Assembly: GCA_020832085.1 (NCBI GenBank)
Contig: JAFIFJ010000136.1
Span: 1 to 34,670 of the forward strand
Direction of reading: 5' to 3'
Source: Gammaproteobacteria bacterium
GTDB taxonomy: Bacteria > Pseudomonadota > Gammaproteobacteria > Pseudomonadales > Azotimanducaceae
Length of the DNA stretch: 34,670 nucleotides
The position numbers and the translations under genes were made by a program. Under the pieces are notes generated by a model. The model had not been told where the DNA came from. It saw only the letters and a list, made by a program, of their open reading frames with translations, and searched no databases. Within the stretch, counting starts at the first letter, position 1. Each line of letters starts with the position of its first letter. Below, one piece after another: positions 16,737 through 25,073 of the stretch.

Positions 16737-18449
16737 TCAATCGCTCTCGCTCTTGTACTTTTCCCGCAGATGGTTGCGGATGGTGATGGCCGTCAGGTTG
16801 AGCACGATGATGATCAGCACCAGGATCAGCGCGGTGGCATAGACCAGCGGCCGGCCCGCCTCCACGTTCGGGCTCTGGAAGCCCACGTCGAAGATGTGGA
16901 AGCCCAAGTGCATGAAGGCGCGATCCAGATGCAGAAAGGGCGGGTTGCCGTCCACCGGCAGACTCGGTGCCAGCTTCACCACGCCCACCAGCATCAGCGG
17001 CGCCACCTCGCCGGCGGCACGGGCCACCGCCAGGATCAGACCCGTCATCATGCCGGGAGCCGCCAGGGGGACGACGGTACGCCACAGGGTTTCGGCCTTG
17101 GTGGCGCCGAGTGCCAGGGAGCCTTCCCGGATGGCACTGGGAATTCGCGCCAGACCTTCCTCGGTGGAAACGATGACCACCGGCAGCGTCAGCAGCGCCA
17201 GGGTCAGCGACGCCCAGATGATGGCCGGACTGCCAAAGGTGGGCGAAGGCAGGGCTTCCGCATAGAAGGTCTGGTCGATGGTGCCACCGAGGAAATAGAC
17301 GAAGAAGCCGAGGCCGAAGACACCGAAGACGATGGAGGGCACCCCGGCCAGATTGTTCACCGAGATGCGGATGGTGCGTACCAGCGGGCCCTGCTTGGCG
17401 TACTCGCGCAGGTAGATGGCGGCCAGCACGCCGAAGGGCGTCACCACCACCGACATGATCAGCACCATGAGCACCGTGCCGAAGATGGCTGGCAGGATAC
17501 CCCCTTCCGTGTTCGCCTCCCGGGGGAAGCCGGAGACGAACTTCCAGAACTCACCCACGTAATGGGAGAGCTTCGCCGGAACCGACATGTCGTTGGGCCA
17601 CCAGGCGTGAACGATGTCTGCGAGGCCGATGGTCACCATGCGGCCTTCCATGGTCTCGACGGTAATGGCGAAACGACCCACTTCATCGCGCAGGGCCTGA
17701 CGTTGGGCCTCGAGTACTTCGTATTCGTCTTCGAGCAGCGTCTGCTCGGCCTCGAGCTCGGCCTCGATCTGGGCACGGGTGGAGGGATCGAGATCCACCG
17801 TCAGCTCCAGACCCCGCTGCCGCAGGCGCAGACGTTCCATGCGGAAGTTGACGTTGCCGATGTCGAAACGCTCGATGCGTCCAATCTGCTCCACCAGGGC
17901 ACCGGTCTCGCGCAGCTTCTCCTCGAACATCGCCCGCGCCTGTGGGCCCTGGGCCACGGCGATGCCGTCGATGAGGTAGCTGCGCACGAAACCGAAGAAG
18001 TCACCCCACTGCAGGCGCTCGATCTGCACCACATCGGCGGGATAACGCCACTCGCTCATGCCGTCTTCGAGATACCAGATGAAATCGCGCCCGGTGACGT
18101 CCCGGTTGCCCTGCTTGATCAGGTGTCGGCTGACCAGCGCCTGATCATCCGGCACCGCGAAACCCGCTTCGCGCATGGCTTGAGCCGTCATGGTCTCGGA
18201 GCGGTTGACCTCACCGATGACCCGCACCGGATCGTCCCCGGGCACGGCCACGTAGTCGAACTCGACCACGGCCGCCGGCCAGAAGTGGGCCAGACCTCGC
18301 ACCGCGATCAGCAGGATCAACCCGATGACCATCACCATGCTGATGGAAACCGCACCGCCGCTGAGCCAGACCCAGGGCGTGCCCTGGCCGAACCAGGCCT
18401 TCAGGCCGGGATTGTCGCGCGACGTCGTTGTCAGTTCCTTGCGTGCCAC
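16737..18449 (-). CDS. pstA: phosphate ABC transporter permease PstA, long form
   Basis: This inner-membrane subunit has 570 residues, about twice the length of E. coli PstA. After a first membrane helix (about 28-52) comes a periplasmic insert of roughly 270 residues. Its middle (about 195-270) is charged and coiled-coil-like (EAELEAEQTLLEDEYEVLEA). The permease core then has five helices, with the ABC-contact loop EGSLALGATKAETLWRTVVPLAAPG (about 440-464) and the signature RAAGEVAPLMLVG. Long PstA forms also occur in Pseudomonas, so this is a known variant, not a fusion error. Start GTG at 18449 follows GGGGAG; the gap from pstC is 14 bp, indicating an operon. The function of the insert is unknown. 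Confidence 0.93.
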   Translation of the reverse strand: MARKELTTTSRDNPGLKAWFGQGTPWVWLSGGAVSISMVMVIGLILLIAVRGLAHFWPAAVVEFDYVAVPGDDPVRVIGEVNRSETMTAQAMREAGFAVPDDQALVSRHLIKQGNRDVTGRDFIWYLEDGMSEWRYPADVVQIERLQWGDFFGFVRSYLIDGIAVAQGPQARAMFEEKLRETGALVEQIGRIERFDIGNVNFRMERLRLRQRGLELTVDLDPSTRAQIEAELEAEQTLLEDEYEVLEAQRQALRDEVGRFAITVETMEGRMVTIGLADIVHAWWPNDMSVPAKLSHYVGEFWKFVSGFPREANTEGGILPAIFGTVLMVLIMSVVVTPFGVLAAIYLREYAKQGPLVRTIRISVNNLAGVPSIVFGVFGLGFFVYFLGGTIDQTFYAEALPSPTFGSPAIIWASLTLALLTLPVVIVSTEEGLARIPSAIREGSLALGATKAETLWRTVVPLAAPGMMTGLILAVARAAGEVAPLMLVGVVKLAPSLPVDGNPPFLHLDRAFMHLGFHIFDVGFQSPNVEAGRPLVYATALILVLIIIVLNLTAITIRNHLREKYKSESD

Positions 18450-18463
18450 CTGCGACTCCCCGT

Positions 18464-20782
18464 TTACAGCGAGCTGTAGCGCTTGCGCAGCCGGTCACGA
18501 ACCAGCTCCGCCGCGGTATTGAGAACGAACGTGAGAACGAACAGCACCAGTGCGGCGAGGAAGAGGATGCGGTAGTGGGTGCCCCCCACCGCCGCCTCCG
18601 GCATTTCCACCGCGATGTTCGCCGACAGCGTGCGCATGCCCTCGAAGATGTTGAAGTTCATGACCGGACTGTTGCCGGTGGCCATGAGCACGATCATGGT
18701 TTCGCCCACGGCGCGGCCGAAGCCGATCATCACCGCGGAGAAAATCCCGGGGCTGGCCGTGAGCAGCACCACCTTGGTCACCGTCTGCCAGGGCGTCGCT
18801 CCCAATGCCAGGGAACCCTGGGTGAGGTGCTTCGGGACGTTGAATACCGCGTCTTCGGTGATGGAGTAGATGGTCGGGATCACCGCGAAACCCATGGCCA
18901 CGCCCACCACCAGGGCATTGCGCTGGTCATAGGTGATGCCCACGTCCGTCAGCCACTGCCGCATGTCGCCGTTGAAGAACCACAGTTCGATATAGGGACT
19001 CAAACTGACGCAGAACCAGCCCGTGAACAGGACCACGGGAATCAGCACGGCACTCTCCCAGCCCGGCGGGACGAACTGCCGTACGAAGGGCGCCAGAACC
19101 GTGGTCCAGACAAAGGCCGTGATCAGCATGAACAGCGGCATCAGCAACAGCAGGCTGAACACCGATGGCAGGTGTCCTTCCACAAAGGGGGCCAGCCAGA
19201 GACCCGCCAGAAAGCCCAGAATCACCGTGGGCAAGGCTTCCATCACCTCGATGGAGGGCTTCACCAGCCCCCGCATCTTCGGCGACATGAAGTAGGCGCT
19301 GTAGATGGCACCGGCGATGGCCAGGGGCATGGCGAACAGCATGGCGTAGAAGGCCGCCTTGAGGGTGCCCAGCGTCAGCGGCATGAGACTGAACTTGCCC
19401 TCGAACTCGTCCGTGGCCGACGAGCTCTGCCAGACGAACTCGGGCTGGGAACGGCCTTCGTACCAGACCCGGCCCCAGAGCGCGCGGATGGACACTTCCG
19501 GGTGCGGATTGCGCACATCCAGATGGTAGAAGCGCTCCCTGTCGTCCACGGCGATGAGGGCATTGGCCCGCGCCCCGAAGCCGATCACGGCCAGCGGCCG
19601 GTCACCCACCTGCTCACGGGCCAGGGTACGGGCCGAGGTCGAGTAGTGGATCTGTACCAGCCCGGCGGCGTCGGCGGTGGCGAAGCCCTTGCGGATGTAC
19701 TCCGGCATCACCTGGGTGACGGCGGCACCGTGGGACGTGAAGTCCCGGACGAAGGTGATCTGGTTGATATTGTCATCGTCGCGCACCAGCATGTACTGGG
19801 ACACGCTGCCATCCGACCCACCGACAACAATGGAGACCGTCCCCAGCAGATAGTCCAGCGCCGTGACCTCCGCCCCTCCGCCTCGAACCACACGCTTGCT
19901 GTGCACCAAGGTCGCCCGCTCCGGCCGGCGGATGTCGTAGTAGTGCAGGAAACCACGATCATCACCCACCAGCATGTGGGCGCCGGTGATGTCCAGCAGA
20001 ATGCGGGTGGCCAGGGCGCTCTGGGGCAGGGGCGGCAGTTCGTGCACCACGCGGCGGACCGTGACTTCTCCGGTCATGAACGACGTGCGCTCTTCGAAGC
20101 GCACCAGACGCATGTCACCGTCCTCGAGCGCGGCAGCAATCGACACCCCGCCCGAGCCCCGCTGCAGACCGATGGCCTTGATCCTGCGGCCAACGGTGTC
20201 GATGACCGTCAGCGGGTCGCTTCCATCCATCACCGGAAACACCACATCAGGGCGGTATTGCCGTCCGGTCTCGGAGAAACGCTCGTTGTAACGATGCTGG
20301 ACCACCAGGGCACGACCGTCGTCGAGCCCGTAAGCCACCAGTTCCGTCCGCGGCTCGGCGAAGGTGAAGGCCGAAACGTCTGCATCTGCCGGCAGCGGCA
20401 GATCCACCTCGTGCGTAACGGCCCCGGTCTCAGGCAGGAAGAAGACCGCACGCCGATCCGTGGTGTAACGGACCGCCAGATCCCGGTGCCGGTTCACGGC
20501 CACATAGCGGGTGTCGGTATCGATTCCACCCGGCGCCGCGTACGAGCTCGCCACGTCGATGCCCGCCGGCCGCAGCATCGGCAGCACTTCGCTGAACAGG
20601 TAGATGAAGATCAGGGCCAGGGCGATGATCACGCCCACCCCGAAGGTGCCGACGGAGTAGCGTGCGAAGTGATCCTTGACGCCCCGCCAGCGGCGCAGTT
20701 TGCGTCGCGCTTCGCCGTCCGGGAGGAAGCCACGGTCGGAACCGCCGGAGGATCGAGCTTCGCTGCGGGCGGTGTCGTTCAT
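18464..20782 (-). CDS. pstC: phosphate ABC transporter permease PstC, long form
   Basis: A 772-residue partner of PstA, against about 320 residues in E. coli. One membrane helix (about 46-70) is followed by a periplasmic domain of about 370 residues with repeated beta-propeller-like blades (DLAVRYTTDRRAVFFLPETG, SIAAALEDGDMRLVRFEERT, HMLVGDDRGFLHYYDIRRPE, SIVVGGSDGSVSQYMLVRDD). The permease core (about 470-765) has the ABC-contact loop QGSLALGATPWQTVTKVVLLTASPG and GFGRAVGETMIVLMATGNSP. ATG at 20782 follows GAGGG. A candidate Pho box lies 62 bases upstream, so pstCAB-phoU may be transcribed separately from pstS. The propeller could dock PstS or sense ligands; that is inference. Confidence 0.93.
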   Translation of the reverse strand: MNDTARSEARSSGGSDRGFLPDGEARRKLRRWRGVKDHFARYSVGTFGVGVIIALALIFIYLFSEVLPMLRPAGIDVASSYAAPGGIDTDTRYVAVNRHRDLAVRYTTDRRAVFFLPETGAVTHEVDLPLPADADVSAFTFAEPRTELVAYGLDDGRALVVQHRYNERFSETGRQYRPDVVFPVMDGSDPLTVIDTVGRRIKAIGLQRGSGGVSIAAALEDGDMRLVRFEERTSFMTGEVTVRRVVHELPPLPQSALATRILLDITGAHMLVGDDRGFLHYYDIRRPERATLVHSKRVVRGGGAEVTALDYLLGTVSIVVGGSDGSVSQYMLVRDDDNINQITFVRDFTSHGAAVTQVMPEYIRKGFATADAAGLVQIHYSTSARTLAREQVGDRPLAVIGFGARANALIAVDDRERFYHLDVRNPHPEVSIRALWGRVWYEGRSQPEFVWQSSSATDEFEGKFSLMPLTLGTLKAAFYAMLFAMPLAIAGAIYSAYFMSPKMRGLVKPSIEVMEALPTVILGFLAGLWLAPFVEGHLPSVFSLLLLMPLFMLITAFVWTTVLAPFVRQFVPPGWESAVLIPVVLFTGWFCVSLSPYIELWFFNGDMRQWLTDVGITYDQRNALVVGVAMGFAVIPTIYSITEDAVFNVPKHLTQGSLALGATPWQTVTKVVLLTASPGIFSAVMIGFGRAVGETMIVLMATGNSPVMNFNIFEGMRTLSANIAVEMPEAAVGGTHYRILFLAALVLFVLTFVLNTAAELVRDRLRKRYSSL

Positions 20783-20843
20783 GGAATCCCTCGAAGAAGC
20801 GTCGTGTGCTGGCGGAAATCGGGCGCAAGCCTAGGCGCGGATT

Positions 20844-20861
20844 GTGAAAATTTCATGACAT
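20844..20861 (-). promoter_or_regulatory. PhoB box before pstC
   Basis: On the minus strand ATGTCAT, spacer GAAA, TTTTCAC gives two 7-base half-sites 11 bases apart, close to the CTGTCAT-4-CTGTCAC consensus. It lies about 62 bases before the pstC ATG, suited to PhoB activation of a pstCAB-phoU unit separate from pstS. Confidence 0.7.
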
Positions 20862-20937
20862 GCATGGGGGAACACAACTTTCTGCGCGAGGCTGTCCGTT
20901 GCAGACAGTCGGCACTCCCCCATGAACATCAGAGAAC

Positions 20938-20968
20938 CCGGGGCGGATGCGACCTGCACCCGCCCCGG
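20938..20968 (-). terminator. strong hairpin after pstS
   Basis: A perfect 9-bp GC stem (CCGGGGCGG with CCGCCCCGG), extended by four further pairs (one a wobble) around loop GACCT, starts 8 bases after the pstS stop. Only a weak T-rich tail follows. It probably terminates or attenuates pstS transcription, giving more pstS than pstCAB mRNA. Confidence 0.7.
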
Positions 20969-20975
20969 TCGGACC

Positions 20976-21962
20976 TCAGTTGATACCGAGCTTGGCGCGC
21001 TCGCGGGCGGCCACGGCCTCGGGCAGCGGGATGAAGCCGTCACGGACGGTCACCTGCTGGCCCTGCTTGTTCAGCACCAGGCGCAGGAACTCACGCTCGC
21101 GGGGTGCCATGGGGCGCTCCGGGTGCTTGTTGACGTAGAGGTAGAGGAAGCGTGCCAGAGGATAGTCCCCGGAAGCCGCATTCTCGGCATTGGGCTCGAA
21201 GAAGCCGTTGCCATCCGCGTCGCGGCGCAGCGGAATGGCGCGGACGCCGGCCGTCTCGTAGCCGATGCCGGAGTAGCCGATACCGTTCAGGGACTCGGTG
21301 ACACCCTGAACCACCGAAGCGGAGCCGGGCTGCTCGTTGATGGCGTTCTTGAAGTCACCGTCGCACAGCGCGTGCTGGCGGAAGTAGCCATAGGTACCGG
21401 ACACGGCATTACGGCTGTAGAGCGTGATGTCCCGGTTGGCCCAGGCGCCGGTCATGCCGAGCTGGCCCCAGCGGGTGATGTCGTTCGGGTGACCGCAGCG
21501 ACGGGTGCTGGAGAACACCGCGTCCACCTGGGGAATGGTCATGCCCTCGATGGGGTTGTCACGATTGACGAACACGGCCAGAACGTCGATGGCCACCGGC
21601 ACCATCGTCGGCGGATAGCCGTAGCGCTCCTCGAAAGCCGCCGATTCGCTGTCGCGCATGGTGCGGCTCATGGGACCGAAGTTGGAGGTCCCTTCCACCA
21701 GAGCCGGCGGCGCGGTGGACGTACCTGCACCCTGGATCTGGATGTTGACGTTCGGGTAGAAGGTGCGGAACTCCTCGGCCCAGAGGGTCATGAGGTTGTT
21801 CAAGGTATCGGAACCGATGCTGGTCAGGTTGCCGGAAACTCCGCTGACCCGCTCGTAGGTGGGCAGGTTGGGATCCACCTGCACAGCCTGGGCAATGGCG
21901 CCGGCCGAGGCGGTTACCGCCGCGGCCAGGGCACCGGCCTTCAGTAGACTATCGATCTTCAT
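20976..21962 (-). CDS. pstS: periplasmic phosphate-binding protein PstS
   Basis: This 328-residue protein captures phosphate in the periplasm and delivers it to PstCA. A signal peptide (residues 1 to about 25) has likely cleavage after AGAIAQA. Phosphate-binding loops are visible: [16 protein letters not shown] (about 43-58), [12 protein letters not shown] and [10 protein letters not shown] (about 78-102), and [13 protein letters not shown] (about 184-196), the last matching the conserved S-G-T loop of PstS proteins. ATG at 21962 follows GAGGAG. A near-perfect Pho box lies 67 bases upstream and a strong hairpin follows the stop. It sits between a phosphate porin gene and pstC, all on the minus strand. 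Confidence 0.95.
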   Translation of the reverse strand: MKIDSLLKAGALAAAVTASAGAIAQAVQVDPNLPTYERVSGVSGNLTSIGSDTLNNLMTLWAEEFRTFYPNVNIQIQGAGTSTAPPALVEGTSNFGPMSRTMRDSESAAFEERYGYPPTMVPVAIDVLAVFVNRDNPIEGMTIPQVDAVFSSTRRCGHPNDITRWGQLGMTGAWANRDITLYSRNAVSGTYGYFRQHALCDGDFKNAINEQPGSASVVQGVTESLNGIGYSGIGYETAGVRAIPLRRDADGNGFFEPNAENAASGDYPLARFLYLYVNKHPERPMAPREREFLRLVLNKQGQQVTVRDGFIPLPEAVAARERAKLGIN

Positions 21963-22013
21963 GTTGAGTCACTCCTCGTGTGTACTTAGGCGCCCAAAGG
22001 GCGGCCCGATCAA

Positions 22014-22037
22014 GGCTGCCACCCGCAGGTGACAGCC
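22014..22037 (-). terminator. hairpin after the porin, overlapping a Pho box
   Basis: GGCTG-c-CACC, loop CGCA, GGTG-a-CAGCC forms a 9-pair stem with one mismatch, beginning 15 bases after the porin stop. No T-run follows. Nearby CGCCC-AAA-GGGCG (21991-22003) adds a small second hairpin. One arm overlaps the pstS Pho box. Confidence 0.4.
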
Positions 22038-22046
22038 TCATAACAG
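22029..22046 (-). promoter_or_regulatory. PhoB box before pstS
   Basis: On the minus strand CTGTTAT, spacer GAGG, CTGTCAC is an almost perfect pair of PhoB half-sites at 11-base spacing. It lies 67 bases before the pstS ATG and only 6 bases after the porin stop codon. Confidence 0.8.
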
Positions 22047-22052
22047 TGCTGC

Positions 22053-23153
22053 TTAGAAGCTCACCTGGCCGCGCAGTGCAAAGGCCCAGGGCTTGTCACC
22101 GGTGTCATCCTGATCGACCCGGATGATGTTGCCCATGAAGCGCACGTTGCGGGTGGCGTAGTAGTTCACGGCGAAGGTCACGTTGGACTGCTCGCCGCCG
22201 GCGATCACGCCATCGTTGAGATCCAGCCAGCTGTAGCGCAGGCCCAGTTCCCAGGCCCCTGCGGTCACACCGCGGAAGCGGCCACCACGGTAGGAGCGCT
22301 GACCACCGAGGACGTAGCTGCCCTGGATGTGAAATGCACTGAAGTCCACGTCCGAGTTGCCGGCGCTGCGGCTGGCATCGACCCGCATGTACTCGCCTTC
22401 CAGAGAGAACGGTCCCGACATCCACGCGGCCTCGAGGCCGAGCTTCAGGGTACTGCTGACGTCGCTGATGTTGCCGGTGTCGACCAGGCGCGGCGAACCG
22501 CCGGCCCGTGACTCGGGACGGGCCCGGAAACGCACGGCGTCGGCGTCATCGGTGGACTCATAGGCCAGGGCGATGCCCAGGTGAATCATGCCGCTGTCGT
22601 CGTTCATGGGGTTGAACACGAAGCGTCCGCCCACGCCCAGAGGCTGATCACCCGTGCTGGCGTCGCCGGTACGGCGGCTGTAGACCATGGCCTGATAGCC
22701 GTAGTTGCCTTCGAAGTGCTCGTAGCCGGCACCCAGACGGCGGGCATCGGCAAAGGCCTCGGTACCGAGCGAACGCTCGATGAACATGATGGCGTTGGAG
22801 CTGGTGAGTTCGTTGAGGCCGAATGGCACCTTGTACTGGCCGATCTTGAACTCACCCGGACCGAGGCCCCGGTAGGAAATGAAGAGGTCGTTGGCCGACA
22901 CACTGTTCTCGGCGAAGTCCCACTCGACTTTGTAGCCCCAGCCGTCACCGAAGGTACCATTGGCGCCGAGACGGGCACGGCGGACCAGCACGCCGTCGTT
23001 GAGCGGCACGATGTCGTCGTTGTACATGGCCGCATCCATGTGGATACGACCGCCGACGTTGACCGTCGGACTTTGGGCCAGGGCAGGCAGCGACAGCGCC
23101 ATACCCAGACCAGCCACAGCGGCGGCGACGCCGCAGGTGCGCAGTGTTTTCAT
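22053..23153 (-). CDS. OprP/OprO-type phosphate-selective porin
   Basis: This 366-residue outer-membrane beta-barrel belongs to the OprO/OprP porin family. ATG at 23153 is chosen over an upstream in-frame start because GGAGA lies just before it and a clean signal peptide follows (MKTLRTCGVAAAVAGLGMALSLPALA, cleaved before QSPTVN). Alternating strands run through the mature protein, with family segments RRARLGANGTFGDGWGYKVEWDFAEN (split across two strands), IGQYKVPFGLNELTSS and MFIERSL; the final residue is Phe (RGQVSF), the barrel-assembly signal. It lies upstream of pstS on the same strand and behind an array of PhoB half-sites shared with the divergent symporter gene. Phosphate or polyphosphate selectivity is inferred from family and context. 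Confidence 0.9.
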   Translation of the reverse strand: MKTLRTCGVAAAVAGLGMALSLPALAQSPTVNVGGRIHMDAAMYNDDIVPLNDGVLVRRARLGANGTFGDGWGYKVEWDFAENSVSANDLFISYRGLGPGEFKIGQYKVPFGLNELTSSNAIMFIERSLGTEAFADARRLGAGYEHFEGNYGYQAMVYSRRTGDASTGDQPLGVGGRFVFNPMNDDSGMIHLGIALAYESTDDADAVRFRARPESRAGGSPRLVDTGNISDVSSTLKLGLEAAWMSGPFSLEGEYMRVDASRSAGNSDVDFSAFHIQGSYVLGGQRSYRGGRFRGVTAGAWELGLRYSWLDLNDGVIAGGEQSNVTFAVNYYATRNVRFMGNIIRVDQDDTGDKPWAFALRGQVSF

Positions 23154-23269
23154 TCGTGAATCTCCAAAATGATCCCCGGGAACCCGAACTGAGTGAACCC
23201 GCGCCGGCCCTTGGTTCCGGCTGCGTCGAGGGCCCCTGCCCTGACGCCGCGCCACACTAGATCGGAATT

Positions 23270-23309
23270 GCGACTTCCTGATGACGGTTGTGTTGCAGGT
23301 TCATGACGA
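23270..23309. promoter_or_regulatory. PhoB half-site array between porin and Na+/Pi symporter
   Basis: Read on the minus strand, four 7-base half-sites recur every 11 bases: TCGTCAT, CTGCAAC, CCGTCAT and AAGTCGC, separated by GAAC, ACAA and CAGG. The first three are good matches to CTGTCAT/C, the last weak. The array sits about 117 bases before the porin ATG and about 70 before the symporter start, so it could serve both divergent genes. Confidence 0.65.
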
Positions 23310-23367
23310 CTGCTGAGCGGCGGTGGGCACGGGCTGCTACCATGCCCCTGCGCTGCCCCGCTGAATC

Positions 23368-23376
23368 AGGAGGTGA
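23368..23376 (+). promoter_or_regulatory. full-length Shine-Dalgarno deciding a TTG start
   Basis: AGGAGGTGA matches the 16S rRNA 3' end over nine bases. A GTG start at 23373 would lie inside it, whereas TTG at 23379 is 5 bases after AGGAGG, so TTG is preferred. Confidence 0.75.
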
Positions 23377-23378
23377 CC

Positions 23379-25064
23379 TTGTCCACTTCGTTGTTGATCA
23401 CCGCGGGAAGCTTCCTGGGCGGCCTCGGGCTGTTTCTGCTGGCCATCAGCATGATCACCAGTGGCCTGAAGATCGCCGCCGGTGATGCCCTGCGGGACAT
23501 CCTTGCGAACTCCACCCGCACCCGTGCCCGCGGCGTGGCTTCGGGGATTCTGGTCACCGGCGTCGTGCAGTCATCCAGCGCCGTCACCGTCGCCACCATC
23601 GGTTTCGTCAACGCAGGTCTGATGGGCCTGACTGCCGCCCTGGGCGTGATCTACGGCGCCAACATCGGAACGACAGTCACGAGCTGGCTGGTGGCGGCGG
23701 TGGGCTTCAAGTTTCAGATCCAGGCCTTTGCCCTGCCCATGGTCGGGATCGGCATGATGATGCGTCTGCTCGGGGCCCACAGCCGGATCGGCGCCGTGGG
23801 CGAGGCACTGGCCGGATTCGGGCTGTTCTTCGTAGGCGTTTCCATCCTTCAGGATGGCTTCGCGGGAGCCGTGGAGCGCTTCGATCTCGCCGGCCTTGCT
23901 GTGGAAGGGCCTCTCGGCGTCTTGCTCTACGTCACCATCGGCGCAGCCATCACCGTGCTCACCCAGAGTTCCAGCGCCGCCATCGCCATCACCCTGACTG
24001 CCGCCACGGGTGGGGTACTCGGTCTCGACGCCGCGGCAGCCATGGTCATCGGGGCCAGCGTGGGCACCACCTCCACGGCCGCCTTCGCCGTGATCGGCGC
24101 CACCCCCAACGCCAAGCGGGTGGCAGCGGGCCACGTGCTGTTCAATCTGGTGACCGCCAGCGTGGCCATCGTCATTCTGCCGCTCATGCTCTGGGGGGTG
24201 CGGGAAGCCGGAGAAACCATCGGTCTTCAGGACACACCGGCGGTCACCCTGGCCCTGTTCCACACCGCCTTCAAACTGCTGGGACTGGCCCTGTTCTGGC
24301 CCATGACCGATGCCCTGGCGAGGTTTCTCGATCGACGTTTCCGCAGCCAGGCCGAGACCCTGGGCCGGCTGCAGTATCTGGATCAGAACGTGGCCGCAAC
24401 GCCCTCTCTGGCCGTGGACGCCCTGGCCCGGGAACTCGCACGGGCCCTGGACATTGCCCACGGCAACCTGCGCCGGGCGCTGGGCAGCACCCTGATCTCG
24501 CCGAAGGATCTGGCCATGGGCCGGGATGCCCTGGGCAATCTGGTGCCGGCCATCGAGGACTTCATTGCCCGCCTCGATCGCGACCGCATGTCACCTGCGG
24601 TGTCGAAACAGATCCCGGCCGCCCTGCGCATCACCAACTACCTGGATGAGATCGTTCAGCTCACCGGCGAGATGGTGGACCGCGGGCACACGCTCGATGC
24701 CCTGCGGGGCACCCCGGTGGGTGACGAGATCGCCGGTTTCCAGCGCGCGGCGGTGGCGGTCATCAACGCGGCTCACCCGGACCGTCTCGGCGAGCAGCCC
24801 GCGGCCGAACTCGATGCCGGCTATCAGGATCTGCATCAGAGCTGGCACGGCCTGAAGGACACGCTTCTCACCGCAGCCGCGGAGGGCCGCGCGCCCATCG
24901 CCCGCATCAATCTGGCCATCGACGTCCTGCGCAGCGGTCTGCGGGTCACCGAGCAGGTGGTGAAGGCGGCTCACCGCCTCGAAGGCATCCGCACGGCCCT
25001 GGGCCAGGATACGGGTCAGCCTCCAAGCGATACCGTCCCCGAGGATCCCGCCGCAGCAGCCTGA
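23379..25064 (+). CDS. Na+/phosphate symporter with PhoU-like tail (NptA family)
   Basis: The 561-residue inner-membrane protein couples Na+ entry to phosphate uptake. The membrane part (about 1-310) has the two inverted Na/Pi-cotransporter repeats, each with the hallmark QSSSA: VVQSSSAVTVATIGFVNAG (about 65-83) and LTQSSSAAIAITLTAATGG (about 195-213). The cytoplasmic C-terminal third (about 330-540) is helical and PhoU-like (ARELARALDIAHGNLRRALGS, ITNYLDEIVQLTGEMVDRG). TTG at 23379 is preferred over GTG at 23373 on Shine-Dalgarno spacing. Divergent from the phosphate porin, with a PhoB half-site array between them, so likely Pho-controlled. Transport direction and specificity are inferred from family. 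Confidence 0.9.
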   Translation: MSTSLLITAGSFLGGLGLFLLAISMITSGLKIAAGDALRDILANSTRTRARGVASGILVTGVVQSSSAVTVATIGFVNAGLMGLTAALGVIYGANIGTTVTSWLVAAVGFKFQIQAFALPMVGIGMMMRLLGAHSRIGAVGEALAGFGLFFVGVSILQDGFAGAVERFDLAGLAVEGPLGVLLYVTIGAAITVLTQSSSAAIAITLTAATGGVLGLDAAAAMVIGASVGTTSTAAFAVIGATPNAKRVAAGHVLFNLVTASVAIVILPLMLWGVREAGETIGLQDTPAVTLALFHTAFKLLGLALFWPMTDALARFLDRRFRSQAETLGRLQYLDQNVAATPSLAVDALARELARALDIAHGNLRRALGSTLISPKDLAMGRDALGNLVPAIEDFIARLDRDRMSPAVSKQIPAALRITNYLDEIVQLTGEMVDRGHTLDALRGTPVGDEIAGFQRAAVAVINAAHPDRLGEQPAAELDAGYQDLHQSWHGLKDTLLTAAAEGRAPIARINLAIDVLRSGLRVTEQVVKAAHRLEGIRTALGQDTGQPPSDTVPEDPAAAA

Positions 25065-25073
25065 GCGGATCGA

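Noticed and set aside
15975..18479. 834-codon open frame antisense to pstB and pstA
   Set aside because: Covers two clear genes in reverse; low-complexity, no motifs, no ribosome-binding site.
16737..20782. PstA and PstC as gene fusions or frame errors
   Set aside because: Long forms of both are known in Pseudomonas and the frames are intact with normal start signals.
18428..20983. 851-codon open frame antisense to pstC
   Set aside because: Same GC-bias artefact; pstC on the other strand has full permease motifs and good start signals.
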